From: a virus
DNA: 26,474 nucleotides
Direction: 5' to 3' (one strand)
Virus record (IMG/VR): IMGVR_UViG_3300032242_001662
Coordinates: 1 to 26,474 of that record
Both the position numbers and the translations under genes were made by a program. Each line of letters opens with the position of its first letter. The stretch's first letter is position 1. The notes below the pieces were generated by a model. The model did not search any database and was not told where the DNA came from. It was given only the letters and a program-made list of their open reading frames with translations. Shown here one piece after another: positions 15,569 to 23,167 of the stretch.

Positions 15569-16003
15569 TTATTTTGCCCCGTGGAATATATCTTTCTCAT
15601 TGATGATTCGAAATTTAATTCCCTGATTCCTGCACCAGGCTCCGGCTGCGGACCATTTGGCCATATTCTTAACATACTGAGCTTGATTGTAGGGATTTTT
15701 ACCAACTTTTTCAGCGATCATCTGATTGGCTGGTTTGATCTCAATTAGCTCTACGTGCTTCTTTTGGTTCTTATCTATGTAGGTAATTAAAAAATCAGGA
15801 ACATAAACTGAACCTTTGCCGGTTAACGGATCTCGATAAGGAATCTTAACACACTCACTAGCCCATTGTTGTATACTAGGATTGTTGTCACAGAAGCTCA
15901 TAAAAGTAAACTCCCAGCTTGACCTATATGTAGGAAGTCTGTTGCCTACATACTTTTCCGGGTTTCTTATTTTGTATGTGCCTTGACTAAATTTTAGACT
16001 CAT
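15569..16003 (-). CDS. 4: Head completion protein gp4
   Basis: In T4, gp4 (also called gp50) is needed to finish the DNA-filled head before tail joining. This 144-residue protein matches that family. The N-terminus has GTYKIRNPEKYVGN and PTYRSSWE, then QQWASECVKIPY, YVPDFL and ELIEIKP. Glu31, Asp70, Glu88 and Lys90 have the spacing of a TnsA/restriction-type nuclease core (E ... PD ... E-x-K), so a nuclease activity is possible. Length is close to T4 gp4 (150). The ATG overlaps the TGA of the preceding gene (ATGA), without an obvious ribosome site. Confidence 0.88.
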   Translation of the reverse strand: MSLKFSQGTYKIRNPEKYVGNRLPTYRSSWEFTFMSFCDNNPSIQQWASECVKIPYRDPLTGKGSVYVPDFLITYIDKNQKKHVELIEIKPANQMIAEKVGKNPYNQAQYVKNMAKWSAAGAWCRNQGIKFRIINEKDIFHGAK

Positions 16004-16368
16004 AGCAGAATGTTTCTATATACTTCTTGATTGGGAGTAAATTTATTCGCATAACCAAGGAAGCTGGTCTTGAATCTATTGTAGTTGATAATTTCTGCAA
16101 CCAGACTACTGATCTCAACACTGTCTAATCCTGTTAGTGTGTCTAATATCTGTAGGGGATTATATCCGTCTTTGTTGGCCTGTTTAATAATAATTACAGA
16201 TACAGATTCAGCCGCAAGTGGCTCAAACCCTCTTGCTGTAAAAAAACTTTTCATAGCATCTAGTGTACCAGCATTTAGCTCTAAAGGTTTAAGATAGTAG
16301 CTGTCGAATGCCTGTACGGTTGCATCTGCAATTTTTTTAGGTGGCAAATTATTGTATGTTTGACTCAT
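16000..16368 (-). CDS. Small virion-associated protein of unknown function, 122 aa
   Basis: I cannot name this protein. It is helical, with ARGFEPLAAESVSVIIIKQA, then GYNPLQILDTLTGLDSVEIS and NYNRFKTSFLGY near the end, and no membrane segment. It lies between a tube-like baseplate gene and gp4 in a cluster of morphogenesis genes. The start follows the previous stop directly (TAAATG, GGAAG four bases upstream) and the stop overlaps gp4, so it is a structural-operon member. From memory, similar short proteins next to gp4 in marine T4-like phages are detected in virions, but I cannot verify this here. Confidence 0.7.
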   Translation of the reverse strand: MSQTYNNLPPKKIADATVQAFDSYYLKPLELNAGTLDAMKSFFTARGFEPLAAESVSVIIIKQANKDGYNPLQILDTLTGLDSVEISSLVAEIINYNRFKTSFLGYANKFTPNQEVYRNILL

Positions 16369-17502
16369 TTATCTTCCAGTTATTTTAGATGCTTGGGCAG
16401 GAGTAGTGTTGTTTACACTGCTGTTTGGATATAGATTAATTCCGTTATTGCCTTGAGATCCATTGCCGCCGCCAGTTATAGGTTGAGAAAGACCTGCACC
16501 AATTGCACCACCTAATGCTCCTGCGGCGATGCTATATCCTTCTTGGAGAACTCCGGCCTTTGAAAGTTTTCCTACATTTTGTATTAATGTTTTTGTCTGC
16601 AGAGCAACACCTAAGAAATCTAAAGGACTTGACGCTGTGGCCAGTAATCCGTCCTCGCCAAAAATAGTATTAGCACCGTCGAGTACACCACCAGCACCAA
16701 ACAAGTTTCCACTGCCACCGATACCTAACGGACTTGGAGTAGTATCGTAATAGACAGGGGCAAATCCTACAGGACTGCGTCCTCTGATGATCTTTCCTTT
16801 TTTGTAAACTACTGATTCATAGGCAAGAGTCATTTTGTTTGACATTATTTTGCCACCTTCATCTTGATTAAGACTATCGTGAGCCCAATCAACAATTATA
16901 GGATTTATTAGTGTTATCTGTGTAAAGTCTGCAATACCTTTACCTTTGTGCATAACATAGATATCTATACTGTCAAAGAATGGTACGGTTTGAAAATTGT
17001 CAATACCATAGGCATAATTTGTCACTCCATACTTGGTATCACTGTATTGTTGCGTTTTTACTTTCTTAGATACCTCACCATAGACACTGTCCATATAGTA
17101 GTATTGGTAATAGTTTTTCCACAGATCATTAGTGATGTCGCTGTTATCATCGTGGAATTCGATGTTGATATTGTTGTAATTTAATTTTGTCTGTACTACA
17201 GTTTTTCTATTGTATTGGTTTAAAACTTCTGTGCCGATATTAAATTTAGGAAGGTCTGTTCTTTTAACTAATAGTCCTACATCTGGGCGACCTTTTTCTA
17301 ACCAACGTTTATCAATAACTGCCTGTTGATTTATATTAAAATTAACAAAATATAAAAACCCTACCTTAGGAGCACGGGCATAGTTATTTTTTACGTATAA
17401 TCGATCAGCGTGTTGATAATCTTTCATACTGGCGTTACCAGCATCATCGCCAAAGATGCCGCCGACTACACCGCCTAAGAAATTGGTAAAAGCATTACTC
17501 AT
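16369..17502 (-). CDS. Tail-tube-fold baseplate protein (gp48/gp54-like), 377 aa
   Basis: The core (about 45-245) reads like a tail-tube-fold protein: GFLYFVNFNINQQAV, LLVKRTDLPKFNIGTEVLNQ, YNRKTVVQTKLNYNNINIEF, HDDNSDITNDLWKNYYQYYY and later ITLINPIIVDWAHDSLNQDE. This alternation is the pattern of tube, tube-initiator (gp54) and tube-cap (gp48) proteins. Because gp19 is the next gene upstream, a gp54 or gp48 role at the baseplate-tube junction is likely. The two cannot be told apart by eye. The N-terminus (FLGGVVGGIFG) and C-terminus (GALGGAIGAGLSQ) are Gly-rich. A late promoter lies five bases before the ATG, with no ribosome site. T4 gp54 and gp48 are 320 and 364 residues. Confidence 0.65.
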   Translation of the reverse strand: MSNAFTNFLGGVVGGIFGDDAGNASMKDYQHADRLYVKNNYARAPKVGFLYFVNFNINQQAVIDKRWLEKGRPDVGLLVKRTDLPKFNIGTEVLNQYNRKTVVQTKLNYNNINIEFHDDNSDITNDLWKNYYQYYYMDSVYGEVSKKVKTQQYSDTKYGVTNYAYGIDNFQTVPFFDSIDIYVMHKGKGIADFTQITLINPIIVDWAHDSLNQDEGGKIMSNKMTLAYESVVYKKGKIIRGRSPVGFAPVYYDTTPSPLGIGGSGNLFGAGGVLDGANTIFGEDGLLATASSPLDFLGVALQTKTLIQNVGKLSKAGVLQEGYSIAAGALGGAIGAGLSQPITGGGNGSQGNNGINLYPNSSVNNTTPAQASKITGR

Positions 17503-17507
17503 AATGA

Positions 17508-17515
17508 TATTTATG
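17508..17515 (-). promoter_or_regulatory. T4-type late promoter of the tube-like baseplate gene
   Basis: CATAAATA on the minus strand is followed by five bases (TCATT) and the ATG at 17502. T4 geometry starts transcription on the ATG itself. It directly follows the gp19 terminator. Confidence 0.78.
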
Positions 17516-17520
17516 CCAAT

Positions 17521-17548
17521 AAAAAAGCCTGGTTTTTAACCCAGGCTT
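17521..17548 (-). terminator. Rho-independent terminator after gene 19
   Basis: The minus strand has the 8-bp stem AAGCCTGG/CCAGGCTT with an eight-base loop and a T run, 17 bases after the gp19 stop. Confidence 0.88.
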
Positions 17549-17565
17549 ATTTAAGTTAGTGGGGA

Positions 17566-18198
17566 TTAACCACCAATTGCTAATGAACGTACTGTACGTC
17601 CAACTGCCGCTCCAAGACCAGTAGGATTACCAGCCGTGTCAACTTGTAGTGCGTTATCATATGTGATAGACAATGCAATATCCATTGGATCATTGTTTGT
17701 GTAATCGCCACCTTGATATGTTGCTTGTTTAATAAAACAACCGTGATATTCAAATGCTTCCAATACTGCCGGTTCATAAGCGCCATTGCCGCCGTCTAAG
17801 ATTTCGACACGCATCAAGAATTTGTAATCAATACCAGAAGCCGCACCTGACTGCTCAAAGAAGTCAAATTGTTTCTGCATCTGTTCGCCGACCTTTTTAG
17901 TGACTGCGTTTGTAACATCATCACGTAGGGTTAATGTAGCATCTGCAAAACTGTGACGTCCTGCTAGTTTAACAGTACTGTTATAAACACTTAGTTTGAT
18001 TTCTTCAAAACTAACTTGCGGACGAGTAACGTTCATAACTTGTTTTGTTAATTCTGTTGACGGAGTACCTGCAACACCGAATCCGTCTAATGTAACACGG
18101 AAACGATATCTTAGTTTAGGCATCAACAAACCTTGAGTGTTAGCACTCTGGTCTGTGTTTAGCGGTACTGTAAATCTGTTTAAACTTGAAATTGGCAT
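17566..18198 (-). CDS. 19: Tail tube protein gp19
   Basis: gp19 polymerises into the inner tube of the contractile tail. This protein has 210 residues (T4 gp19 163). It begins with SSLNRFTVPLN and has the core blocks PKLRYRFRVTLDGFG, LTKQVMNVTRPQVSFEEIKL, KLAGRHSFADATLTLRDDV and VLEAFEYHGCFIKQATYQ, with NDPMDIALSITYDNA near the end. This is the layout of gp19 in marine T4-like phages. The ATG at 18198 has AAGGAG seven bases upstream. The gap to the sheath gene is 23 bases with no terminator, so it is co-transcribed with gp18. A strong terminator follows. Confidence 0.92.
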   Translation of the reverse strand: MPISSLNRFTVPLNTDQSANTQGLLMPKLRYRFRVTLDGFGVAGTPSTELTKQVMNVTRPQVSFEEIKLSVYNSTVKLAGRHSFADATLTLRDDVTNAVTKKVGEQMQKQFDFFEQSGAASGIDYKFLMRVEILDGGNGAYEPAVLEAFEYHGCFIKQATYQGGDYTNNDPMDIALSITYDNALQVDTAGNPTGLGAAVGRTVRSLAIGG

Positions 18199-18221
18199 TT
18201 AAATGCTCCTTGTTCTATAAA

Positions 18222-21200
18222 TTATTTTGTTGATCCAGGAAAGCCAGCACCTAAGTTGCCACTAGCAATCGCACCTGTGTTCAATATACGCAATGGAATA
18301 TAAATGAATTCCACTGCCTTAACCGGTTCAACTGCGATATCTAACCATAGCTCGCTACGGTCAATTCTAGCCGGTGTGTTGTTACTAGTATCACAAACAA
18401 CAATAAAGTCATATAGTGCTCGTTGCCCTACTAATTCGATTAGTAGGCTTTCAGCAGCCGCTTTAATTTCTCTACGTGTTTGAGCATCGTTAGGTTCAAA
18501 CAAGAATGGTTTAGCTAAGATAGATAGTTGTCTACGTAGATATGCAATCAAACGTGCTACGTTAATTCTATCCAATGCGCTAGCACCGTTAGAACGAGTG
18601 TACTGTCCAAAGTTAACAATACCAACCCCTGGCAATGTTGCGATTGGATTGATCTTAACATCGTGCATAACGTTGCGTAGGCCTTCATACAATGCTGTAG
18701 TCTTAAACTCGCCAGTAGCGCCATCGATGTAACCTACTGAAGTAGCATTGTCGACTGTACCGCGGCGTGTACCTGCTGGAGCAAACCATTGGTAGCTCTT
18801 AGCATCGCTGTTAACGATTGTGCGCAACATCATATGGCTTGGAGGAACAACAATGTTCTTACCTGCGTTGTCTGTTGTATAACCACTTGGGTAGAACATA
18901 GCTGTGTATGGGTCATATGTAACAGCGCCTGCATCACCGTTATCGTATGCGTTGGCGGTGTTTGCACCCCAGTTATTCAGGTCAGTAGCATTTGGCTTTA
19001 AACGGAATGGTGTATCACCGACAACAAACGCTGTCTGCCCACGATCTGTGTTTAAGTTAACCATATTGGCAATAGCTTCTGTATATCCAGGAGTTGCAAT
19101 TAGGTTGAACACCAATGTATCTGTATCACGAACTGCTGTGCTTGTATCGATCAATGATTTAATCTTTGATACAACATAACCGCGCTGTGCTAGGCGTCCA
19201 AATGATCCAGAACCATCTTCGTGGTTTGGACTTACTGTAACCCAACGATCGCTAGTATATGTAGACATATCGTCATTTTGATACATTATGTTTTTGCCGT
19301 TGTTAGCAGTCTTGTTGATATAACCAGAAACATATTTCTTGATGTTAAATCCTGAACGGCGCAGATTCCATAGGCGTGTTCCTTTTGGATACAATGCTGG
19401 ATCAATACAATCTGGATCTACATAGTTGCTGATTAATAAATCGTCAATTGTAGTTACATATTCCATATTGTCGGAACCATTGTCGCTCCAACGTGCATCG
19501 TGGAATACCCAGCCGTTAGGGCTAGTGTGATCGGCTACATTTTGTTGTACCCATTGTAGGAGACTTCCGTCCCAAACATAAACGTCTTTACCGTAGGCAT
19601 CTGGATTTGCAGTGTTGACCCAAATGTCGCCATCTGCAAGAGCTGTTACACCGTCGACCTGTGTAGTAGGTTTTGTAGCACCAATGATCGGACCCTTAGG
19701 ATCTGTATGGTTTACACCATTTGTTAGACCGCCTAGGAAACTATCATAGTGTCTGTAGCCTACCCACTTGTGACCATCATTGATCATGATGTCTACATCG
19801 TGTAGGTTAGCATCATACCATAATGTTCCATCTGCTGGTAAGCTATATGGAGCAGTGCCGCTAGCAGTATAAGCCAGTGGTTTCCAGTTTGTAGCAATGA
19901 AAGTGTAATGATCACCTGCCGGTGCTGTGTATAGATTTGCAGTACCAGTCTTGGCAGTTACATTATATGCTGAAAAACCTGCACTAGTGACAATGTGAGT
20001 AGTGCCATCATCTTTAATTTCAAAATCACCGCCTAGTGCGTGAGTCAATGTAACTCTATGTGTATCGGCATCATAACTAGCTGAAACATTAACTAGTCCT
20101 GATGTGTTAATAGCAGTGGCCAACTGTGCGCCAACTGTGGCAGTCGAAGATCCAACTACTGCGATTGTTGCGCTAGTTGCATAAGTTGAGCTAGAAGCCA
20201 GTGTTTCTCTGATATAGATTGTGCTGTTGCTGGTCTGTGTTGCAGTAGATGCTACGCTAACAATGCTAGTTGGGCTTGTAGCGTTTCTGCGCCATACACG
20301 GAATTCAGCAGTAGCGTTGCCACCGTTGATACCATAGTGGTCAGGATCTGATTCAACAAACAATGTGCCTGTTGGAATGTTCTTACCACCACCAACAGCA
20401 TCTAGCTTGTTGATAGCCTGTACTGAACTTTCATATATCGGAGCACTTACTGTTCCCCAGGTTTGTGTAGCACCGCTGTAATATTTTACAGCCCAGTTTG
20501 CGCCGTAGCCAGGGCTAGTTGTTTTAACCCAAACACTGCCATTTACAGTTGCGGTGGTAAATGCTGGAACTTTTGTGTGAGGACTAATTTGCACCAATTT
20601 AGAACTATCAAATCCTGTTTCAACAGCTACCCAAGCATTAGTGGCTGCGGTCGTTTTATAGAACAATGCATTTGGATTAGTTGCACCATTATCTGATGTG
20701 ATATAGATAGCATAGTCGCCCTGCTTACCAAATGAGTCTTTTGGAACACCACCGGTTGACACACTGGCTACATTGTCATCATTGATTACTAGTGGAGTCT
20801 TGGCAGTAAACGAACCTCTGCCACTTGAACTCCATTCTTCGATACCATATAAAGAAGTTGTTGTATCAACCCAGAACTTACCGCTAGCTGGTACACCTTT
20901 AGGAATATCAGTTGTAGCTTTTAGCGCACCTAGGTCAACATCAGCACGGGCAACATATGCACGTGAACTGACGCCTAATAAGCTGTATGCGGCTTGCAGT
21001 CCGTATTCGTTTAATTCTCCACCGTGTACAGGATTACTGTTGCTGTCGGTATAGAATGTTGGGGTACCAAATGTATCTGTTAGATCTCGTTGACTTGTAA
21101 TGATCCAAACTTTACCAGCGTTAGCGGCAGTAGTGCCTTGCGCTGTTCCAGTACCGGAAGCATTCTTTTTGTCTTGTGCTGTTGCAACAAATATCAGTGG

Positions 21201-21281
21201 TGTGGTCGATGGGGCAGCGGGAGTGTAAAAACTCTCGTCAATTACGCTAACCGAAACGCCTGGTGAACCTAGTGTAGCCAT
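18222..21281 (-). CDS. 18: Tail sheath protein gp18, expanded (1019 aa)
   Basis: gp18 forms the contractile sheath. The N-terminus (MATLGSPGVSVSVIDESFYT) and the C-terminal 400 residues (GYINKTANNGKNI, NTDRGQTAFVVGD, YDPYTAMFYPSGYTT, VVPPSHMMLRTIVNSD, WFAPAGTRRG, GVGIVNFGQYT, the YLRRQLSILAKPFLFEPND polymerisation domain) are sheath-like. The protein is about 360 residues longer than T4 gp18 (659). The excess lies between about 120 and 600 and contains at least six divergent modules: 134-150, 188-219, 248-276, 305-330, 485-509 and 551-578. They share G-x-[LIV]-[WF]-V/Y ... W-x-G-x-x-W. I chose the ATG at 21281 because AAGGAG lies seven bases before it. A TTG two codons earlier is unlikely. 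Confidence 0.93.
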   Translation of the reverse strand: MATLGSPGVSVSVIDESFYTPAAPSTTPLIFVATAQDKKNASGTGTAQGTTAANAGKVWIITSQRDLTDTFGTPTFYTDSNSNPVHGGELNEYGLQAAYSLLGVSSRAYVARADVDLGALKATTDIPKGVPASGKFWVDTTTSLYGIEEWSSSGRGSFTAKTPLVINDDNVASVSTGGVPKDSFGKQGDYAIYITSDNGATNPNALFYKTTAATNAWVAVETGFDSSKLVQISPHTKVPAFTTATVNGSVWVKTTSPGYGANWAVKYYSGATQTWGTVSAPIYESSVQAINKLDAVGGGKNIPTGTLFVESDPDHYGINGGNATAEFRVWRRNATSPTSIVSVASTATQTSNSTIYIRETLASSSTYATSATIAVVGSSTATVGAQLATAINTSGLVNVSASYDADTHRVTLTHALGGDFEIKDDGTTHIVTSAGFSAYNVTAKTGTANLYTAPAGDHYTFIATNWKPLAYTASGTAPYSLPADGTLWYDANLHDVDIMINDGHKWVGYRHYDSFLGGLTNGVNHTDPKGPIIGATKPTTQVDGVTALADGDIWVNTANPDAYGKDVYVWDGSLLQWVQQNVADHTSPNGWVFHDARWSDNGSDNMEYVTTIDDLLISNYVDPDCIDPALYPKGTRLWNLRRSGFNIKKYVSGYINKTANNGKNIMYQNDDMSTYTSDRWVTVSPNHEDGSGSFGRLAQRGYVVSKIKSLIDTSTAVRDTDTLVFNLIATPGYTEAIANMVNLNTDRGQTAFVVGDTPFRLKPNATDLNNWGANTANAYDNGDAGAVTYDPYTAMFYPSGYTTDNAGKNIVVPPSHMMLRTIVNSDAKSYQWFAPAGTRRGTVDNATSVGYIDGATGEFKTTALYEGLRNVMHDVKINPIATLPGVGIVNFGQYTRSNGASALDRINVARLIAYLRRQLSILAKPFLFEPNDAQTRREIKAAAESLLIELVGQRALYDFIVVCDTSNNTPARIDRSELWLDIAVEPVKAVEFIYIPLRILNTGAIASGNLGAGFPGSTK

Positions 21282-21288
21282 TATCAAT

Positions 21289-21294
21289 CTCCTT
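21289..21294 (-). promoter_or_regulatory. Ribosome binding site deciding the gene 18 start
   Basis: AAGGAG on the minus strand lies seven bases before the ATG at 21281, which fixes the start at MATLGSPG. Confidence 0.85.
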
Positions 21295-21311
21295 GGTGGA
21301 TTACTTTGTTT

Positions 21312-21319
21312 TATTTAGC
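21312..21319 (-). promoter_or_regulatory. T4-type late promoter of gene 18
   Basis: GCTAAATA on the minus strand would start transcription near 21306. This gives a leader of about 25 bases that contains the AAGGAG site, unlike the leaderless late genes of this window. Confidence 0.7.
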
Positions 21320-21340
21320 CAGTAAACTGAAAAAATAGTG

Positions 21341-21348
21341 GTTAAATA
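21341..21348 (+). promoter_or_regulatory. Candidate late promoter of the HNH gene
   Basis: GTTAAATA on the plus strand would start transcription near 21354 and leave a 26-base leader with a weak GGGCGG before the ATG at 21380. It is divergent from the gene 18 box 21 bases away. Confidence 0.4.
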
Positions 21349-21379
21349 CAAGTAGAAAAGGGCACAAAAAGGGCGGTCA

Positions 21380-21715
21380 ATGAGAAAACTCTGTAAAACT
21401 TGTGGTCAACGACCTAGGGCAATCAACTACTACAAAGAAGGTGTGCCTTTCTATAGGTCAAAATGCGACCACTGTGCTAGGGGTAGTCAAAAAGAAAGGC
21501 CCCTTTGGGCCTTAGCTGGATATAAGAAAAAAAATGTCTGTGATCGATGTAATTTTAAATCACCGCATCAGGAATCTTTTAATGTGTTCCACGTTGACGG
21601 TGATTTAACCAATTGTCGTTTTACTAATCTCAAGACAGTCTGTGCCAACTGTCAACGAGTACTACACAAGGAAGGCGTTAAGTGGAAGCAAGGCGATCTT
21701 GTACCAGATTTTTAA
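21380..21715 (+). CDS. HNH-type / zinc-ribbon endonuclease-like protein, 111 aa
   Basis: This small protein has two zinc-binding modules. The first has Cys5-x2-Cys8 and Cys29-x2-Cys32. The second has CDRC and CANC around FHVDGDLTNCRFTNLK, an HNH-like core (His-Val-Asp-Gly, then Asn). The overall layout, including WALAGYKKK and QGDLVPDF at the end, matches a stand-alone HNH protein I recall from marine T4-like phages. Such proteins may nick DNA, but activity cannot be seen. It is the only plus-strand gene in the leftward block, divergent from gp18. Its last 38 bases overlap the end of the dNMP kinase gene, tail to tail. A zinc-ribbon DNA-binding regulator is the alternative. Confidence 0.8.
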   Translation: MRKLCKTCGQRPRAINYYKEGVPFYRSKCDHCARGSQKERPLWALAGYKKKNVCDRCNFKSPHQESFNVFHVDGDLTNCRFTNLKTVCANCQRVLHKEGVKWKQGDLVPDF

Positions 21716-22325
21716 CCTGTTTAAATAGGTCATCTATACTACCGTCATTGCTGAGGATATAATCAAACTCGGTACCAACCCAGGCGGTTTCACTAGCGTG
21801 AATATTTAATCTCTCTAATCTAGATCTACTAGTAGCCCAAGACATATTTCGATCACCCTCGTTAAAGTTAACAGCATCTTCATACCATTCAGGCTCCGGG
21901 CCTCGCACTACTCTAACAACAATACCGCCTGCATCCCATATTGATTTAATCTCATTAGGGAACCGGCAGTCGCTGATAACGATATCATCTCGGCTATTAC
22001 GAAGTTTATTTTCTAGTGCGGCAATCCAGATATCATTGTGGAATGCCTTGCGGCATACTTCTGTGCCCCAATACTGTAGTACCCACCGCGGAGTAAGATT
22101 GGGCATATTTAAACGCTCTGCCCACCAAGGATCTACCTGTTCGCGCCATTCACGGGCCTGTTTAGTGCGGCCTTCTAACATTGTACGGTCCCAACCAAAG
22201 ACCTGTGCTACAGCATCTTTGAGTGAATTGGCAAAAGATTCTCGCCTAAAACCGTGGAAATTTGTAAGATAATCGGCAATAGTATCCTTGCCCGAACCAA
22301 TAAAACCGCATACACCTATAATCAT
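21678..22325 (-). CDS. 1: Deoxynucleoside monophosphate kinase (gp1-like)
   Basis: This enzyme phosphorylates dNMPs to dNDPs for phage DNA synthesis. The 215-residue P-loop kinase has Walker A GFIGSGKDT (7-15), the helix ADYLTNFHGF, the segment ESFANSLKDAVAQVFGW, then LTPRWVLQYWGTEVCRK, DIVISDCRFPNEIK and VVRVVRGPEPEWY. The SDCRFPNE motif and the lid Arg residues match the T4 gp1/phage dNMP kinase family (T4 gp1 241 residues). It sits among late genes but has its own sigma70-type promoter and AGGGAGG site, so early expression is likely. The 3' end overlaps the HNH gene. A hairpin spans the start codon (see 22325-22346). Confidence 0.9.
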   Translation of the reverse strand: MIIGVCGFIGSGKDTIADYLTNFHGFRRESFANSLKDAVAQVFGWDRTMLEGRTKQAREWREQVDPWWAERLNMPNLTPRWVLQYWGTEVCRKAFHNDIWIAALENKLRNSRDDIVISDCRFPNEIKSIWDAGGIVVRVVRGPEPEWYEDAVNFNEGDRNMSWATSRSRLERLNIHASETAWVGTEFDYILSNDGSIDDLFKQVKNLVQDRLAST

Positions 22326-22346
22326 AGCGCCTCCCTATATGCGCTA
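22325..22346 (-). promoter_or_regulatory. Hairpin over the dNMP kinase ribosome site and start
   Basis: On the minus strand a perfect 6-bp inverted repeat, TAGCGC (22341-22346) and GCGCTA (22325-22330), encloses a ten-base loop holding most of the AGGGAGG site. The 3' arm includes the A of the ATG. Transcripts from the nearby sigma70-type promoter would begin inside or after the 5' arm and so could not form it. Confidence 0.5.
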
Positions 22347-22374
22347 GTTTATAACAGTTTTATTAAAATGTCAA
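22346..22374 (-). promoter_or_regulatory. Sigma70-type early promoter of the dNMP kinase gene
   Basis: A perfect -35 TTGACA (22369-22374) on the minus strand is followed by TATAAA (22348-22353, spacing 15) or TAAACT (22346-22351, spacing 17). The predicted start is near 22339-22341, giving a leader of about 14-16 bases that contains AGGGAGG. Confidence 0.75.
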
Positions 22375-22380
22375 GATTTT

Positions 22381-23139
22381 TTAGCCAATTACGAAAGTAA
22401 GTGGAGTACCGCCATCTTTGTAATTGATTAGATCTGCTTCTAAGATTTCGATCTCGGCCTTGCCTTCTGCTTTGAGTGCGGCACCATTTAATTGTGTTCC
22501 GCCTTGTGCGCTGGGGATTGTAGCAAACTTTTCACGAGCTTCACCTAGCATAATTTTAGCAGTGGCCAGGCTGTAGTCGCGCAACCATTGGCTGGCAAAA
22601 GGATCTTGTAGTAGATTGAAGTCTGGACGATAGTTATACATCCATAACAGTACTTCTTCCGAACCTCTTGGACGTTGCATAATGTTCAGCACCTTGGTAG
22701 TTTTATTAAATGTAAAATTAATATCACTACCAAACATCTTACCTACCTGTTTCTGATATGACGCAAAAGCATAGTAGGTAGCCAAGCCGCCCATATTTGT
22801 CGATGTGAGCAAGTATGTGTTAGAGTAGGCCAAGTTGAACGGTTCAAATAAGCTACCACCATCACCGCCGCCTGATCTAGAACCGATGCTTCTGCGGAAT
22901 ATCTGGCGTACAGATGTGACTTCTTTAGGCAGTTGATAATCGTTTTGATCAGTTAACAGAGTTAAAAATCCAAAACTTTCTTCTGAAGCATTGCTACTGC
23001 GCTGGCGGAATTTGTTCAGGGCGCGATCAATTGCTGTGTTGTAATGCACAGGATCGAGCTCAACGTCGACCATACCTGCACCCAACATGGTCTGCACATA
23101 TTCGACAACTTTTTGGCGTTCGTTTTCGGTTTCAGTCAT
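22381..23139 (-). CDS. 13: Neck protein, probably gp13
   Basis: gp13 and gp14 form the neck that closes the filled head. This 252-residue protein has the pattern VVEYVQTMLGAGMVDVELDP, then ALNKFRQRSSNASEES, YQLPKEVTSVRQIFRRSIGS, a Gly-rich loop, KMFGSDINFTFNKTTKVLNI and WMYNYRPDF. It ends with AEIEILEADLINY. This is the layout of the connector/neck protein annotated as gp13 in marine T4-like phages, and its divergent neighbour is clearly gp14-like. T4 gp13 is 309 residues and very divergent, so the number is an inference from family and position. A late promoter lies five bases before the ATG. There is no ribosome site. Confidence 0.65.
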   Translation of the reverse strand: MTETENERQKVVEYVQTMLGAGMVDVELDPVHYNTAIDRALNKFRQRSSNASEESFGFLTLLTDQNDYQLPKEVTSVRQIFRRSIGSRSGGGDGGSLFEPFNLAYSNTYLLTSTNMGGLATYYAFASYQKQVGKMFGSDINFTFNKTTKVLNIMQRPRGSEEVLLWMYNYRPDFNLLQDPFASQWLRDYSLATAKIMLGEAREKFATIPSAQGGTQLNGAALKAEGKAEIEILEADLINYKDGGTPLTFVIG

Positions 23140-23144
23140 AACAA

Positions 23145-23152
23145 TATTTAGC
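23145..23152 (-). promoter_or_regulatory. T4-type late promoter of the gp13-like gene
   Basis: GCTAAATA on the minus strand is followed by five bases (TTGTT) and the ATG at 23139. It abuts the plus-strand late box at 23153 with no base between. Confidence 0.78.
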
Positions 23153-23160
23153 TATAAATA
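23153..23160 (+). promoter_or_regulatory. Consensus T4 late promoter of the gp14-gp15 operon
   Basis: TATAAATA is the exact T4 late consensus, followed by seven bases (CATTACT) and the ATG at 23168. T4 geometry gives a two-base leader. There is no ribosome site. Confidence 0.88.
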
Positions 23161-23167
23161 CATTACT

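Noticed and set aside
21282-21287. TTG start two codons upstream of the gp18 ATG
   Set aside because: The AAGGAG site is spaced correctly for the ATG at 21281. Sheath proteins begin with MATLGSPGV-like sequence.
23087-23167. A longer N-terminus for the gp14 gene on the plus strand
   Set aside because: It would cross the late promoter and the divergent gp13-like gene, and the gp14 family begins at MPRLSLY.
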